Notes: generated by a model not told the origin, from the sequence alone. 64,000 nt of DNA from G963668605 sp963668605 (GCA_963668605.1 OY764903.1:4836001-4900000); one strand, 5' to 3'; positions 43,741 through 53,174 are shown, counted from the first letter of the stretch. Program-made: numbers and translations.

Positions 43741-46700
43741 TCAAAATACTAGCCGTAACGCGAATTGCACGACGCGCGCCGGAGACGTGCTGGTAATGCG
43801 TCCGAAGCTCGAACTCGCGCGGTCTGAGTTCGGCGTCGCGAAGTTCGTCTTGTTCAGCACGTTGAAAAACTCGGAGCGAAATTCAATACGCCGGCTCTCT
43901 CGCCAGAGCGGGAAAGACTTGTGCAGACCGAAGTCCGCCTGATATAGCGGGAAGCCGCGGCCGATGTTGCGTCCGGCGTTGCCGAAAGGCTGGCTGGGAT
44001 CGGTCGGTGCGGAGATGTTGTTCTTGTCGAAGAAATTCAGGTAGGTCTGTGCATCACCCGCCGGATAGATCGGGCCGGAGAGGTTAGGACGCATCGTCGG
44101 GTCGCCCACACTGAACTGCGTTGTGGGGCTGTAATACAGGTTGATCGGCTGCCCACTCGCCATGGTATTGATCAGCGTCAGGCTCCACCCGCCAACCACG
44201 GCATGGACCACGCCCGGTGCGGATCCGCCAAACCTGCGCCCCTTGCCATAGGGAAGGTCGTAAACCACAGTGGTCGTATTGTTGAACGGCTGGTTGTAGC
44301 TGCCCGCTCCTTTGTCGTTGCGCACATTGCGGAAGTTGACGCGCGAGTTATCGCCGTTGGCGGTTTCGAGATGACCGGCGGCGTTGTCGATAGAGCGCGA
44401 GTACGAAAACGCATTCAGGAAGTAGAGACCGCCCGAAAGCCGCCGCTCCACCTTGACCTGCAGGCCGTGATAGTTCGAGAACCCGCCGCCCCACGACTGC
44501 TGAATGGTGCCGAACGTCGTGATCGGACGCCGCTGTTGCACGGTGAGGTTCTGACCGGTTTCATTGGGACGCGCCTGATTGTAGTCGCCCAGAATCATGA
44601 GCTTCACTCCGCGGTTGCCCACATAGGCGGTCTCCAGCAGGAAACTGTGCCCGAGTTCGCGCTGGATGCCCAGATGCCAGCTCTGCACATAGCCCGTGCG
44701 ATTGTCCGGCGGCGTGTAATTCGTCCGGTTGCCGATGGTATCGAGATTACCCGGCGCCGTCATGCCGTCCGGGTAACCCATCTGGATCGTACGGAAGCAG
44801 GACTGCGAGCCCTCGTTCGCCGCGCACAGACGGTTGCTGGGCCGCTGATCGATACTCACGCTGATCACCGTCGGCAGATTGTAGGACAACATATTCTCGC
44901 CGCCCAAGCGGTTGAAGTGGATGTAGCTGATGCCATAGCCTCCGCGAATCACTGTTTTCGGCGTCATGCTGTAAGCCAGGCCGATGCGCGGTGCGAAGTT
45001 GTTGCGGTCCGGCCGCACCAGCGCGCGGTCATAGATGCCGCCGCTCTTGGCGAAAATCAGCGCGAGCGCCGCCGGGTCGAAGCTGCTCAGCCGGTTTTCG
45101 GCTTCCCACTGCGGCGTGGCGTATTCATAGCGCAGGCCGAGGTTCAGCGTCAGTTTCGGGCTCACCTTCCAGTCGTCCTGAAAGTAGAAAAAATTCATGC
45201 GCTGGCGGTAGTTCACCGAGACGTCGTTGGCTAACGAGTAGTTGCTGCGCGCGCCGAACAGGAAATCCGCCACGTTGTACAGGTTGTCAGATCGCGCCGA
45301 AGCCGGTCGCGAAAACTGTCCGCCGTAGCTGTCCTGGCCATACTGCGGGCTGAAGTCGAGAATCTCCGTGTGTATGCTCTGGAACTCCCAGCCCGCCTTC
45401 AGCGCGTGCCGCCCGGTCACGAGCGAGTAATTCAGTTTGGGATTCGTCACCAGCGGGTTCTGGAACTGCGGCGTGCTGCCGCGCCGCCCCATTCCCTGAT
45501 AGCCGCTGATCGCCTGCGTGGTCAAGCCGCCTGCAATCGTGGGATCCGTCGGAAGTCCGGGGATGCCGAACGCCTCCAGCATGTTGGGCAACCCGATCTG
45601 CAACGGATACTTCGCGCCGATCGACTTGCCTACGGCCATGCGGAACTCCACAAGCGATGCCTGCGAAATCGTGTACGTCACGCTGCCCAGAACCTGCTTG
45701 TTCACGATGTGCACGTTGCCCTGCGAGTTGTTGGCGCCGATCGGCAGCGGAATAACCGGCGAATCAATCTGGTTGTATTCACGGTGGCTGTATCGGAAGA
45801 ACGCCGTCGTTTTACTGGAGAAATACTGGTCGACGCGCACGTCGCCCTTGTCGTCATTCGTAGGCCGGCGCGGCAGTGCATCGTAGTTGTTCGTGATTCC
45901 CAGGCGCGACGGCGCGGGCAGTTGGTCAAACACCTTCTTCGCGAACGGCGTAATCAGTGATGCCGGGATCACACCATTGCTGTACAGTTCGCCCGTATAC
46001 GGGTTCTGGATCGGCGTGCCCAGATTGCCGGCGCGCTGATCGAGCGATGGCAAAGTGATGATAGAGAGCGAGCGCTCCACGCGCCGCGTCCCTTCGTAGT
46101 CGCCAAAGACAAAGGTCTTGTTCTTGCGGATCGGGCCGCCGAGCGAGGCGCCGAACTGATTTTGCTGATATATCGGCTTGCCCAGCGCGGGCTTGAAGAA
46201 ACCCACCGCGTTCAGCTTCGTGTTACGCAAATACTCCCAGGCCGAACCATGCAACTCGTTGGTGCCGCTCTTGACGCTGGCATTGATGATCGCGCCGCCG
46301 GCGCGCCCATACTCGGCGCTGTAGTTGTTCGTGACCACCTTGAACTCGGAGACTGCGTCCGGGCTCAATTGGAGCACCTGATTGGAATAACCCTGGTTGC
46401 TGGTGGCGTAAGAATTGTTGTCCACGCCGTCCACCATGAAGTTATTCAGGGCGCTGCGCATCCCGTTGACGTTGAACGAGGACTCGCGGTCCGCGATGGA
46501 GGACTTGCGCACACCAGGCACGAGCAGCGCCAGGTCTGCATAGTTGCGCCCGTTCAGCGGCAGGTTGACGATCGTGTTGCCACCCACCACTTGCCCGCGG
46601 TCGCTCGAATCAGTTTCCAGCACCGCCGCCGCGTCGTTGACCATCACGCTCTCGCTCACCGCACCGACCTGCAATGCCAGGTCCACCCTTTGCCGGGCGC

Positions 46701-46983
46701 CCACGGTCACAGTGAACGATTCGGCCACCGATGCCTTGAATCCGGCGTTCTCGGCTTTCACTGAGTACGTCCCGATCGGCACGTTCAAGAATTGGTAGTT
46801 TCCGGCGCTATCGGTCTGGCCGGTGACCACAATTCCGGTCTTCTCGTTGCTGAGCGTTACCTTCGCCTGGTTGAGCACCGCTCCCGAGGAGTCGTGGATC
46901 GTCCCGAGCACAGTGGCGCTGTCGAACTGCGCCAGACAGGTCGCCAGCAACGCCAGCAGACCAGACAGAATACGTTTTGTCAT
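43741..46983 (-). CDS. Oar-like TonB-dependent receptor, first gene of the inositol operon
   Basis: A 1080-residue outer-membrane receptor. Signal peptide (MTKRILSGLLALLATCLAQ); carboxypeptidase-regulatory-like domain ~22-105 (VLGTIHDSSGAVLNQAKVTLSNEKTGIVVTGQTDSAGNYQFLNVPIGTYSVKAENAGF); plug (LPLNGRNYADLALLVPGVRKS, FNVNGMRSALNNFMVDGVDNN, INASVKSGTNELHGSAWE); beta-barrel ending in VVQFALRLVF. The operon context suggests it imports inositol, an inositol glycoside or an inositol phosphate, which is an inference. AGGGGG lies ~9 nt before the ATG. The LacI-type regulator follows at 15 bp. Confidence 0.92.
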   Translation of the reverse strand: MTKRILSGLLALLATCLAQFDSATVLGTIHDSSGAVLNQAKVTLSNEKTGIVVTGQTDSAGNYQFLNVPIGTYSVKAENAGFKASVAESFTVTVGARQRVDLALQVGAVSESVMVNDAAAVLETDSSDRGQVVGGNTIVNLPLNGRNYADLALLVPGVRKSSIADRESSFNVNGMRSALNNFMVDGVDNNSYATSNQGYSNQVLQLSPDAVSEFKVVTNNYSAEYGRAGGAIINASVKSGTNELHGSAWEYLRNTKLNAVGFFKPALGKPIYQQNQFGASLGGPIRKNKTFVFGDYEGTRRVERSLSIITLPSLDQRAGNLGTPIQNPYTGELYSNGVIPASLITPFAKKVFDQLPAPSRLGITNNYDALPRRPTNDDKGDVRVDQYFSSKTTAFFRYSHREYNQIDSPVIPLPIGANNSQGNVHIVNKQVLGSVTYTISQASLVEFRMAVGKSIGAKYPLQIGLPNMLEAFGIPGLPTDPTIAGGLTTQAISGYQGMGRRGSTPQFQNPLVTNPKLNYSLVTGRHALKAGWEFQSIHTEILDFSPQYGQDSYGGQFSRPASARSDNLYNVADFLFGARSNYSLANDVSVNYRQRMNFFYFQDDWKVSPKLTLNLGLRYEYATPQWEAENRLSSFDPAALALIFAKSGGIYDRALVRPDRNNFAPRIGLAYSMTPKTVIRGGYGISYIHFNRLGGENMLSYNLPTVISVSIDQRPSNRLCAANEGSQSCFRTIQMGYPDGMTAPGNLDTIGNRTNYTPPDNRTGYVQSWHLGIQRELGHSFLLETAYVGNRGVKLMILGDYNQARPNETGQNLTVQQRRPITTFGTIQQSWGGGFSNYHGLQVKVERRLSGGLYFLNAFSYSRSIDNAAGHLETANGDNSRVNFRNVRNDKGAGSYNQPFNNTTTVVYDLPYGKGRRFGGSAPGVVHAVVGGWSLTLINTMASGQPINLYYSPTTQFSVGDPTMRPNLSGPIYPAGDAQTYLNFFDKNNISAPTDPSQPFGNAGRNIGRGFPLYQADFGLHKSFPLWRESRRIEFRSEFFNVLNKTNFATPNSDRASSSFGRITSTSPARVVQFALRLVF

Positions 46984-46999
46984 TTTGATTTACCCCCTA

Positions 47000-47013
47000 T
47001 GCACACGTGTGCA
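47000..47013. promoter_or_regulatory. Perfect LacI-type operator palindrome
   Basis: TGCACACGTGTGCA is its own exact complement over 14 bp with a central CG, the typical LacI-family geometry. It lies ~16 bp before the receptor ATG and just downstream of the predicted transcription start (~47019), where a bound repressor would block transcription. Confidence 0.8.
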
Positions 47014-47025
47014 GCCATGGAAGCA

Positions 47026-47054
47026 AGCTTAAAGAACTCTGGCAGATCTGTCAA
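47026..47054 (-). promoter_or_regulatory. Consensus promoter of the inositol operon
   Basis: On the minus strand TTGACA (47054-47049), a 17-bp spacer and TAAGCT (47031-47026). The start of transcription is predicted near 47019. No other promoter of this quality was noticed inside the 13.8-kb operon, where gene gaps are 0-25 bp. Confidence 0.75.
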
Positions 47055-47094
47055 TAATTTTCTTGCGTCTTGGATTGTCGCTACCCGCCTCTGG

Positions 47095-47481
47095 ATGCAT
47101 ACTGAGAGTGAACTCGACCTGATCGACGAACGCAAGACGCCTATTGCGAAGGTTTTCAAGGCCGAGGGCGACTCAATGACCTACGTCGATTATTTTGGCG
47201 ACGATTGGCGGCATGAGGTCGTGCTGGAGAAGGTCATACCGGTGAATGACGGCGTGAAGACTCCCATCTGCTTTGCTGGCGAACGCCGGCGCCGACCGGA
47301 GGATGTTGGCAGCGTATCGGGCTACCAAGAATTTCTGGAGGTCATATTCGATCCGGCCCACGAAGAGTACGAACACCTTGTTGGCTGGGCTGGCGGTCCT
47401 TTCCAGGCCGGGGAGTTCAACGCGAAGGCGGTCAACGGAGTGCTCTCACGAATGCGATGGCCGATTCGACACCGGCGGTAG
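47095..47481 (+). pseudogene. pRiA4b ORF-3-like protein, N-terminally truncated
   Basis: The sequence DLIDERKTPIAKVFKAEGDSMTYVDYFGDDWRHEVVLEKVIPVND...CFAGERRRRPEDVGSVSGYQEFLEVIFDPAHEEYEHLVGWAGGPFQAGEFNAKAVNGVL is the C-terminal part of the plasmid pRiA4b ORF-3 family. The family normally has ~60 more residues at the N-terminus. Here the upstream sequence is the inositol promoter region, so the 5' part is lost. It is probably a fragment of a mobile-element-associated gene inserted next to the promoter. Confidence 0.75.
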
Positions 47482-47667
47482 CGCAATCTCGGTTCAAACC
47501 GCACCGATCCTATTCTTCCACGTCCAGCGTGGTACGATTAAGCCCGGCTGATGGATGGGAATGCCGTTGGAGCGCTCAGGCGCATGTTGTTGTCCCCACG
47601 ACCAATGCTGTCAGCAAAGCCGCCGCTGAACTCCAGACAGCTTCCCAGGTCCGGTCTGAGGTGCAGT

Positions 47668-48015
47668 ATGAATGTGTCTCCCGATGAACCTGCGTCGGCG
47701 ACGGCGGCACCGTCATCTCGGCGTGTTTTGTCAATTCCACGCACGTCTCTCGGCAAGTGGTCGATGTGGTTGCTGGCGGCATTTGCCCTCCTCATGTGTG
47801 TGTTCCTCGCCTTGCTACCAGGTGTGGGCAAAGTTAAAGGACATTACATCCGCCTCTGGGTGCCGCTAATTTCGGCCGCTGTTTCGGCAGTTTCGGCGGG
47901 AATAGTAGCACTGACAGCAATCTTGCGAAGAGCTGAACGGTCGATTTTCATGCTGCTGCCGTTGCTTGCTGCCGCCCTCGTGTTGTTCTGGACCATCGGT
48001 GAAATGACGGAGTGA
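47668..48015 (+). CDS. Small multi-helix membrane protein, unknown function
   Basis: Start chosen at ATG 47668, preceded by GAGGTG. The 115-residue product has a hydrophilic N-terminus of ~28 residues and three membrane segments: MWLLAAFALLMCVFLALLP, LWVPLISAAVSAVSAGIVALTAIL and IFMLLPLLAAALVLFWTIG. No family is recognised. It is cut off from any operon by the adjacent insertion sequence 38 bp downstream. Confidence 0.6.
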   Translation: MNVSPDEPASATAAPSSRRVLSIPRTSLGKWSMWLLAAFALLMCVFLALLPGVGKVKGHYIRLWVPLISAAVSAVSAGIVALTAILRRAERSIFMLLPLLAAALVLFWTIGEMTE

Positions 48016-48143
48016 CGACTGGATCCCGGCAGGGCGGTCTATAGTCCACCCTCTAGCGGGAGTTTCCTACGGCGCGAGTAAGAAGGCGGGGATGTATTGC
48101 AGGGTGAAGGAGATAGCGTGGCGTTCCGTATATACCACGCGAC

Positions 48144-49811
48144 TCAATGGATCGCGGGCAGCGCACCAAGTGCTCGGGCTAATTTCATCCTGGACGCATC
48201 CATTTCTTCGATCTGCAAACGTACGCGCGGCCTGCCCTTGCGGCCAGTCATATCGATCAACCGGCAACAGCGTACTTCCGCCAACGCTTCCAGCAATCGG
48301 CGGGAACTGCCCTCAAATGCTGCTTTCTGTGTAGCGCGCCGGTGCAGCAATGTGACCAGCAGATAGGCCGTCACGGACATAAAAGTGTGCACGTGGAGCT
48401 TCTGATCGGTCCAGTGAAACTGTGGCCGGGTGGAAAGCATGCGGGGATCCTTCAGATCGCGAAACGCAGCTTCCACTTTGGATTGCCCACGATAGGCTTC
48501 GATGATTTGCGCTGTGCTCCACTCCGCGCGATCCGTGATTAAGATGCGAAGTCCGAAATAACGTGTGATCAACCGCTGGTACTCTTGCCAGTCACTCCAC
48601 ACGCAGATCCGCATGGCCCCTTGTTCGCCGGTGTCGATTTTGTAGCCCAGCAAGGAACGCAGATATTGGTGGCCGCGGATTTTCTCCAGTTTCCGTTTGG
48701 CCGCCTCGGCGCTCAGTCGCGGACGCTGTCCCAGTTCCTGCAATTCGCGCTGACTCCGCGCCATGGACTGATGCAATCCCCGCAATTGCCCCTCATGAAG
48801 TTGTGGGCTGAAGACCACCACTACTTCCCGTTGCTTTCCGGCAACCACTCGTTGGACTCGCCAGGCGCGAACGGCAACACCGTTGGACAAGAGCACTTCC
48901 GACAGCTGTCCGGCAGCTTCGGAAAGTAAAGCGAGGTGATTGGAAGGACGAAGCGCCGTGACGTAATGCAGCATGCCTTCCAGGTTCTGCTTCGACGACG
49001 CTCCGGCATCGAAGACCAGGGTGAGCTGCTCGGGTTGGCCGCTCAACGCGCGCAGCCGTTGCCGGATGGGCTTGAGAAACTCCGCAAACGTCCGCATGTC
49101 CGAACGCGCTCCTTCGTACAAACCATGGGCCAACGGCAACTGTGTATCTTGATCGACCACCAGCGCCAAGCCCATCTGGCGGAGATCGTAGCGGCCTTGT
49201 TTGTTGTGTCCGCGCTGGGGCAGTTTCGGACGCAGGTTCGTGCTGGCAATATGGGTATAGAAGTTAGTCGTGTCATAGGCCAGCGCCTTCAATTGCAGTT
49301 GCTCCACGCCGACCACCGCGCGCACCAGTTCCTGTTCGATGACCGCCAACTGGTCCACGGGCACGGCGTTCATTTGATCCCAGAAATGCTGGCTCGTCAG
49401 ATCGGAGGCGGAGAAGTGCATCAACTCGGGCAGGTATGTTGTCTTGGCCCAATCGGCAAAAGCACGTTTGCTGCGCGGCGCACAGGCGCGCGCGATTATG
49501 GCGGCTGCCAAGGATTGGCCCACGGTCAATGCGTCGCGAACCTGTACCGCGCCATCCGGAGCAATGGCGCGGTCGATCCGGCCGGCCAAGTCGAACTCCC
49601 GCACCAACTGGTGAAGCGCCGTCACCGCGCCCGCGGAAACCGAAGAGACCCTCACGGGCACTTCGTTGTGCTGCTGATGAAGCTGCAGGATATCGTCGAC
49701 GCGACCCAGATGGGCCAGGACGCGAATCGATGGCTGGCCGTCTTTGCGGAACGATTCGACGATCCGGTAATACCGGATGCCGTGCGATTGGTAGGCTTGA
49801 AGCGAAGCCAT
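48144..49811 (-). CDS. IS1634-family-like DDE transposase
   Basis: A 555-residue transposase starting MASLQAYQSHGIRYYRIVESFRKDGQPSIRVLAHLGRVDDIL, as in IS1634/IS4-superfamily proteins. Catalytic Asp candidates are in LKALAYDTTNFYTH and LTLVFDAGASSKQN. The Glu motif is YRGQSKVEAAFRDLKDP (Y-x2-R-x3-E-x6-K type). It appears intact. The ATG at 49811 lies just downstream of a TTGACA-N17-GTATAT promoter. There is no neighbour inside the element. Confidence 0.9.
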   Translation of the reverse strand: MASLQAYQSHGIRYYRIVESFRKDGQPSIRVLAHLGRVDDILQLHQQHNEVPVRVSSVSAGAVTALHQLVREFDLAGRIDRAIAPDGAVQVRDALTVGQSLAAAIIARACAPRSKRAFADWAKTTYLPELMHFSASDLTSQHFWDQMNAVPVDQLAVIEQELVRAVVGVEQLQLKALAYDTTNFYTHIASTNLRPKLPQRGHNKQGRYDLRQMGLALVVDQDTQLPLAHGLYEGARSDMRTFAEFLKPIRQRLRALSGQPEQLTLVFDAGASSKQNLEGMLHYVTALRPSNHLALLSEAAGQLSEVLLSNGVAVRAWRVQRVVAGKQREVVVVFSPQLHEGQLRGLHQSMARSQRELQELGQRPRLSAEAAKRKLEKIRGHQYLRSLLGYKIDTGEQGAMRICVWSDWQEYQRLITRYFGLRILITDRAEWSTAQIIEAYRGQSKVEAAFRDLKDPRMLSTRPQFHWTDQKLHVHTFMSVTAYLLVTLLHRRATQKAAFEGSSRRLLEALAEVRCCRLIDMTGRKGRPRVRLQIEEMDASRMKLARALGALPAIH

Positions 49812-49820
49812 TCATTACGT

Positions 49821-49851
49821 ATATACATCGATTGACAGTTGCTTGTCAATC
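49821..49851 (-). promoter_or_regulatory. Transposase promoter with inverted repeat
   Basis: On the minus strand TTGACA (49849-49844), 17-bp spacer and GTATAT (49826-49821). GATTGACA (49830-49837) and TGTCAATC (49844-49851) are perfect inverted copies with a 6-bp spacer, covering the -35 region. A repressor site is possible. Confidence 0.5.
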
Positions 49852-50199
49852 AAGATCTTAAAATGTGAAACAGGCACACAGTCGATTGCTAATTCCGTAT
49901 ATACAAAAGGGAGCGTGATATCCCCTTTTGTGCCATGATCTTCTGGGGAAGCAGCGCTATCGCCCTAGGAAACTCCCGCTAGGGTTTGCGAACCGTATCA
50001 GGCTGTTTCCATGAGCCGGAGGCACACCGTAAGGAATGAAATTCCGGCTGTATGAATTCGAGGGTACCTTCACTCAGGCCAGCGGGGAATCAATGACTTA
50101 GAGGTGATTTCCGAGAGAACGGCTCACTCGGAGGGCGGGTCGCCTGAGCCGCACCTTCCGGCCGCCAAGCTCGAAATCGCGGTAGCGAGACTGTTGGCT

Positions 50200-50397
50200 T
50201 TACACTGGATGAAACTCACTTTGTCTGGCCTCGCCGAAACCTAATCGCTCCGGATCACCCGGCATGCGCACGACGTCTTTGAGGGTGGATTTCCCGAGTT
50301 GGAGTTGGGCGACTCTGGACTCAAGAGTTGCATCCTGGGCCGGGAGTCCGAACGTCAGAAACGAGAGGGTCGCAAGGACGGGAACGTAGTTGAACAT
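50200..50397 (-). pseudogene. 5' fragment of a secreted-protein gene
   Basis: A 65-residue frame with a good signal peptide (MFNYVPVLATLSFLTFGLPAQ) and then LESRVAQLQLGKSTLKDVVRMPGDPERLG, reminiscent of small exported proteins with an L-x-x-G-K-[ST]-[TL]-x-D-V-x-x-x-x-G-x-P-E motif. The similarity stops after ~55 residues and the frame ends soon after. It is probably cut by a rearrangement linked to the insertion sequence ~220 bp downstream. GGTGAG precedes the ATG. Confidence 0.45.
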
Positions 50398-50610
50398 TTC
50401 TCACCGGTCCTTTTGGTCCAGCTCTGTGCCGGAGTCAGAAACAAACACAAGAATCTCGAGCGCGGAATTCCTTACGTATGTTGTGTTTGCGAGCAGATCG
50501 AGCACTACCGGGCAAGCGGCCCCCTCCGCGCCGGTTATTTAAGAGATTAGGGCCTTATTGACGATTGATCCGACGCCCAAGAGGGTGTATATGTGGGGTA
50601 GGAGACAGTG

Positions 50611-50889
50611 ATGCCAAACAATGTGGATTTATTGGTGAGAGGCGCCAAGGCCGATTTCCAGGCCGCCGTTCATCAAGGCGCGTGCATTTCTGATGTTCCC
50701 TCCATGTGTAGTCAGATCGAGGACATGATCCAGTCGATCGCCCTGGGCTTAAATGGACTGACTGACGCCTTGCGGTCGATGAGCGATCGTATCGACCATA
50801 TCGAGAGCTGGATTCAGGCTCAGCAAACGTATCCTGAGGTCCGCCTCACGAAGCGGAAGTCCCGTGCTCGATGTACAGTTGCGCGATGA
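50611..50889 (+). CDS. Small helical hypothetical protein
   Basis: A 92-residue product from ATG 50611, with AGGAG ~6 nt upstream. The middle SMCSQIEDMIQSIALGLNGLTDALRSMSDRIDHIESWI is a strongly amphipathic helix with heptad spacing, likely a coiled coil. The Arg/Lys-rich tail RLTKRKSRARCTVAR could be basic or an artefact of a frameshifted end. No family is known to me. It lies between two mobile elements. Confidence 0.45.
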   Translation: MPNNVDLLVRGAKADFQAAVHQGACISDVPSMCSQIEDMIQSIALGLNGLTDALRSMSDRIDHIESWIQAQQTYPEVRLTKRKSRARCTVAR

Positions 50890-51235
50890 TTCGAAGCGCG
50901 ACCGGGCTCTGGCCAGGGACACGGTACGGGGTGCCCAGGCCGGATCTGGGGCGGCGAGTGCGCATACGGGTTACTCCACGGTGCGTGTGCGCCGCTGCAA
51001 AGACCGCCTATGCGTTATCGCAACACGTTCCGCATCGCTCCCGCGCCAAGCGGCAGGACCTTTCTCAAAGTAACTCGACTTCCGGTTGTCCGGAGTCTAA
51101 ACCGAAGTTCTGACAGCTAAACGGGGAAATCTTTTTGTTTTGATGGCGGTAGGCAGTTTCGAGCGCAGTTTTGCAGGCATGTAATGCGCGAATAATATAC
51201 TTGTATTATCGTATTAATTGTCTTATAGTGTAAGC
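50890..51235. other. Gene-free stretch up to and including the left end of IS copy B
   Basis: About 345 bases. From 50890 to 51094 I see no convincing gene or RNA. From 51095 the left end of the second insertion sequence begins, with A/T-rich DNA just before its transposase start (51185-51235). Confidence 0.5.
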
Positions 51236-53072
51236 ATGTACGTCGCCACCGTGCCCAATCGCAACTCTCCTCCCGCCATCCTCCTCCGCGAATCCTACCG
51301 CCTCGACGGCAAAGTCAAGACTCGCACCATCGCCAACATCACTCATCTCGCTCCTCATCAGGTGGACGCTCTTCGCCTCGCATTGGCCGGCTCGCTGAGT
51401 GGCCCCTCCACCCCTTTGCCGGAGTCCTTCCTCATCTCCCGATCCCTGCCCCACGGCCATGTCGCCGCAGTCCTTGGCTGCTTGCGCAACCTGCATCTGG
51501 AGACCATTCTCGATCCGGCTCCCAGCCGCCAGCGCGATCTCGTCATCGCCATGATCGTTGCTCGCATCATCGAACCCGCCTCCAAACTCGCTACTGCTCG
51601 CGGGCTTCACGGCGACACCCTCCACCACAGTCTCGGTGAGATCCTCCACTTAGATTCCACCGATGAAACGGAGCTTTACCAAGCGATGGACTGGCTGCTC
51701 CCGCAGCAGTCTCGCATTGAGCAAGCCCTTGCCAAACTCCATCTCTCCCAAGGCGGCCTGGTGCTCTATGATTTGACCTCCACTTACTTCGAAGGGCGCC
51801 ACTGTCCTTTGGCCAAACTCGGTCACTCGCGAGACGACAAATCCGGCACATTGCAGATCGTCTTTGGCCTCCTCACCAACGCTGCCGGATGCCCGATCGC
51901 CGTCGAAGTTTTTGCCGGCAATACGGCTGACCCCAAAACCGTCGCAACCCAGGTCGATAAACTGCGCCAACGATTCGGCCTCTCCGATATGGTGCTGATT
52001 GGCGACAGGGGCATGATCACGAGCGCTCGCATTCGTGAAGACTTGCCGGCCTCACAGGGCATCCACTGGATCTCCGCCTTACGCGCCACCCAGATCCAGA
52101 AACTGGCTGCCGGCGGCCAGTTGCAGATGTCTTTCTTCGACCAAACCGATCTGGTCGAGATCGCTCATCCGGACTTCCCCGGCGAACGCCTGCTCGCTTG
52201 CTTCAATCCTCTGCTGGCCGAAGAGCGCGCCCGTAAGCGGCCCGAGTTACTGACGGCGACCGAGAAGCAACTGGAGAAGATCGCCGCCGCCACCAGGCGC
52301 CCCAAGCGTCCTTTGCGCGGCAAACAAAACATCGGATTGCGCGCGGGCAAGATTCTCAACCGCTACAAAATGGGCAAACACTTTCAGTTGCGCATCGAAG
52401 AGAACAGTTTTCACTACGAACGCAAAAAGGCCAACATTGAGCGGGAGCAGAACCTGGATGGAATCTATGTCATCCGAACCAACGTCAAAAAAGAAGTGTT
52501 ATCGAGTCAGGAGGTCGTAGCGAGTTACAAGAGCTTATCCGGGGTGGAGCGAGCCTTCCGCAGCCTCAAGACCGTCGATCTGCAGGTGCGACCCATCCAT
52601 CACCGCTTACCAGACCGCGTCCGCGCCCACATCTTACTTTGTGTGTTGGCCTACTACGTGGAATGGCATATGCGCCAACTCCTGGCCCCCATCCTCTTCG
52701 ACGATGATGACAAGCCGCAAGCACAGGCCGCCCGAGCTTCCGCCGTCGCTCCCGCCCAACGCTCCACCTCCGCCAAACTCAAGGCTCTTACCAAACAGGC
52801 CGCCGACGGAACCAAGGTCCACAGCTTCCAAACGCTCCTCGGCGATCTGGCGACCATCGTCAAAAACAGAATTCAACCCGCCGACAAAAGCCTCGCCGTC
52901 TTCGATATGCTTACTCAGCCAACCGTGATTCAGCAGCGCGCCTTGGATTTGCTCGGCGTCACTCTTCGACCCTAATCCCGCGTTTGTAGGCAGTACTCCG
53001 ATCGCTGAATCCCTCTAAGCCCTTGATTTCCCTAAACTTTCTCTAGCAGGCTCAAAGAACTTCGGTCTAGAC
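51095..53072. mobile_element. IS1634-family insertion sequence (copy B)
   Basis: Left end GTCTAAACCGAAGTTCT (51095-51111), with the right end as inverse of GTCTAGACCGAAGTTCT ending at 53072: 16 of 17 positions match. Length ~1.98 kb with a single transposase. It is a different element from copy A: ends and transposase differ. No target duplication was visible beside the ends. Confidence 0.8.
51236..52975 (+). CDS. IS1634-family transposase
   Basis: The product, 579 residues from ATG 51236, starts MYVATVPNRNSPPAILLRESYRLDGKVKTRTIANITHL, a hallmark of IS1634 transposases. Catalytic Asp candidates are in LVLYDLTSTYFEG and DMVLIGDRGMITSARI. The Glu motif follows as VVASYKSLSGVERAFRSLKTVDLQVRPIHH (Y-x2-L-x3-E-x6-K). 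The protein appears intact. An open frame extends to a TTG at 51218 but the ATG is the better start. Confidence 0.93.
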   Translation: MYVATVPNRNSPPAILLRESYRLDGKVKTRTIANITHLAPHQVDALRLALAGSLSGPSTPLPESFLISRSLPHGHVAAVLGCLRNLHLETILDPAPSRQRDLVIAMIVARIIEPASKLATARGLHGDTLHHSLGEILHLDSTDETELYQAMDWLLPQQSRIEQALAKLHLSQGGLVLYDLTSTYFEGRHCPLAKLGHSRDDKSGTLQIVFGLLTNAAGCPIAVEVFAGNTADPKTVATQVDKLRQRFGLSDMVLIGDRGMITSARIREDLPASQGIHWISALRATQIQKLAAGGQLQMSFFDQTDLVEIAHPDFPGERLLACFNPLLAEERARKRPELLTATEKQLEKIAAATRRPKRPLRGKQNIGLRAGKILNRYKMGKHFQLRIEENSFHYERKKANIEREQNLDGIYVIRTNVKKEVLSSQEVVASYKSLSGVERAFRSLKTVDLQVRPIHHRLPDRVRAHILLCVLAYYVEWHMRQLLAPILFDDDDKPQAQAARASAVAPAQRSTSAKLKALTKQAADGTKVHSFQTLLGDLATIVKNRIQPADKSLAVFDMLTQPTVIQQRALDLLGVTLRP

Positions 53073-53086
53073 AAGACTGGCACCCG

Positions 53087-53174
53087 CATTATGCCGACGT
53101 TCGGATTATGCCGACCTGTGTCGGTAACCCGGTCTGTGGGGCGGGGATCGCTGCGATGGAGTCGGCATAATCAG
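53087..53174. repeat. Left 88-bp inverted repeat of the RIT element
   Basis: Matches 56344-56431 in inverted orientation with two mismatches (GGGGAT versus GGGGGG region). It contains ATTATGCCGAC twice in direct orientation and once inverted (GTCGGCATAAT) near the inner edge. These are likely recombinase binding sites. The stop codon of the third recombinase gene lies inside it. Confidence 0.9.

Larger units (their letters stand above)
48053..49982. mobile_element. IS1634-like insertion sequence (copy A)
   Basis: Terminal inverted repeats: left CTAGCGGGAGTTTCCTA (48053-48069) followed by C-GGCG, right its inverse ending at 49982 with one mismatch (G for C) in the extension. Length ~1930 bp with one transposase filling it. 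Flanks CCACCCT and GGTTTG show no clear target duplication, which may indicate later rearrangement. Confidence 0.85.

Noticed and set aside
44203..45234. 343-codon plus-strand open frame opposite the receptor gene
   Set aside because: No motif or signal; composition typical of antisense to a GC-rich gene.
47482..47560. Possible tRNA-like GGTTCAAACC segment
   Set aside because: No acceptor or anticodon stems could be paired around it.
48046..49990. Target-site duplication flanking IS copy A
   Set aside because: Flanks CCACCCT and GGTTTG do not match in either phase; none claimed.
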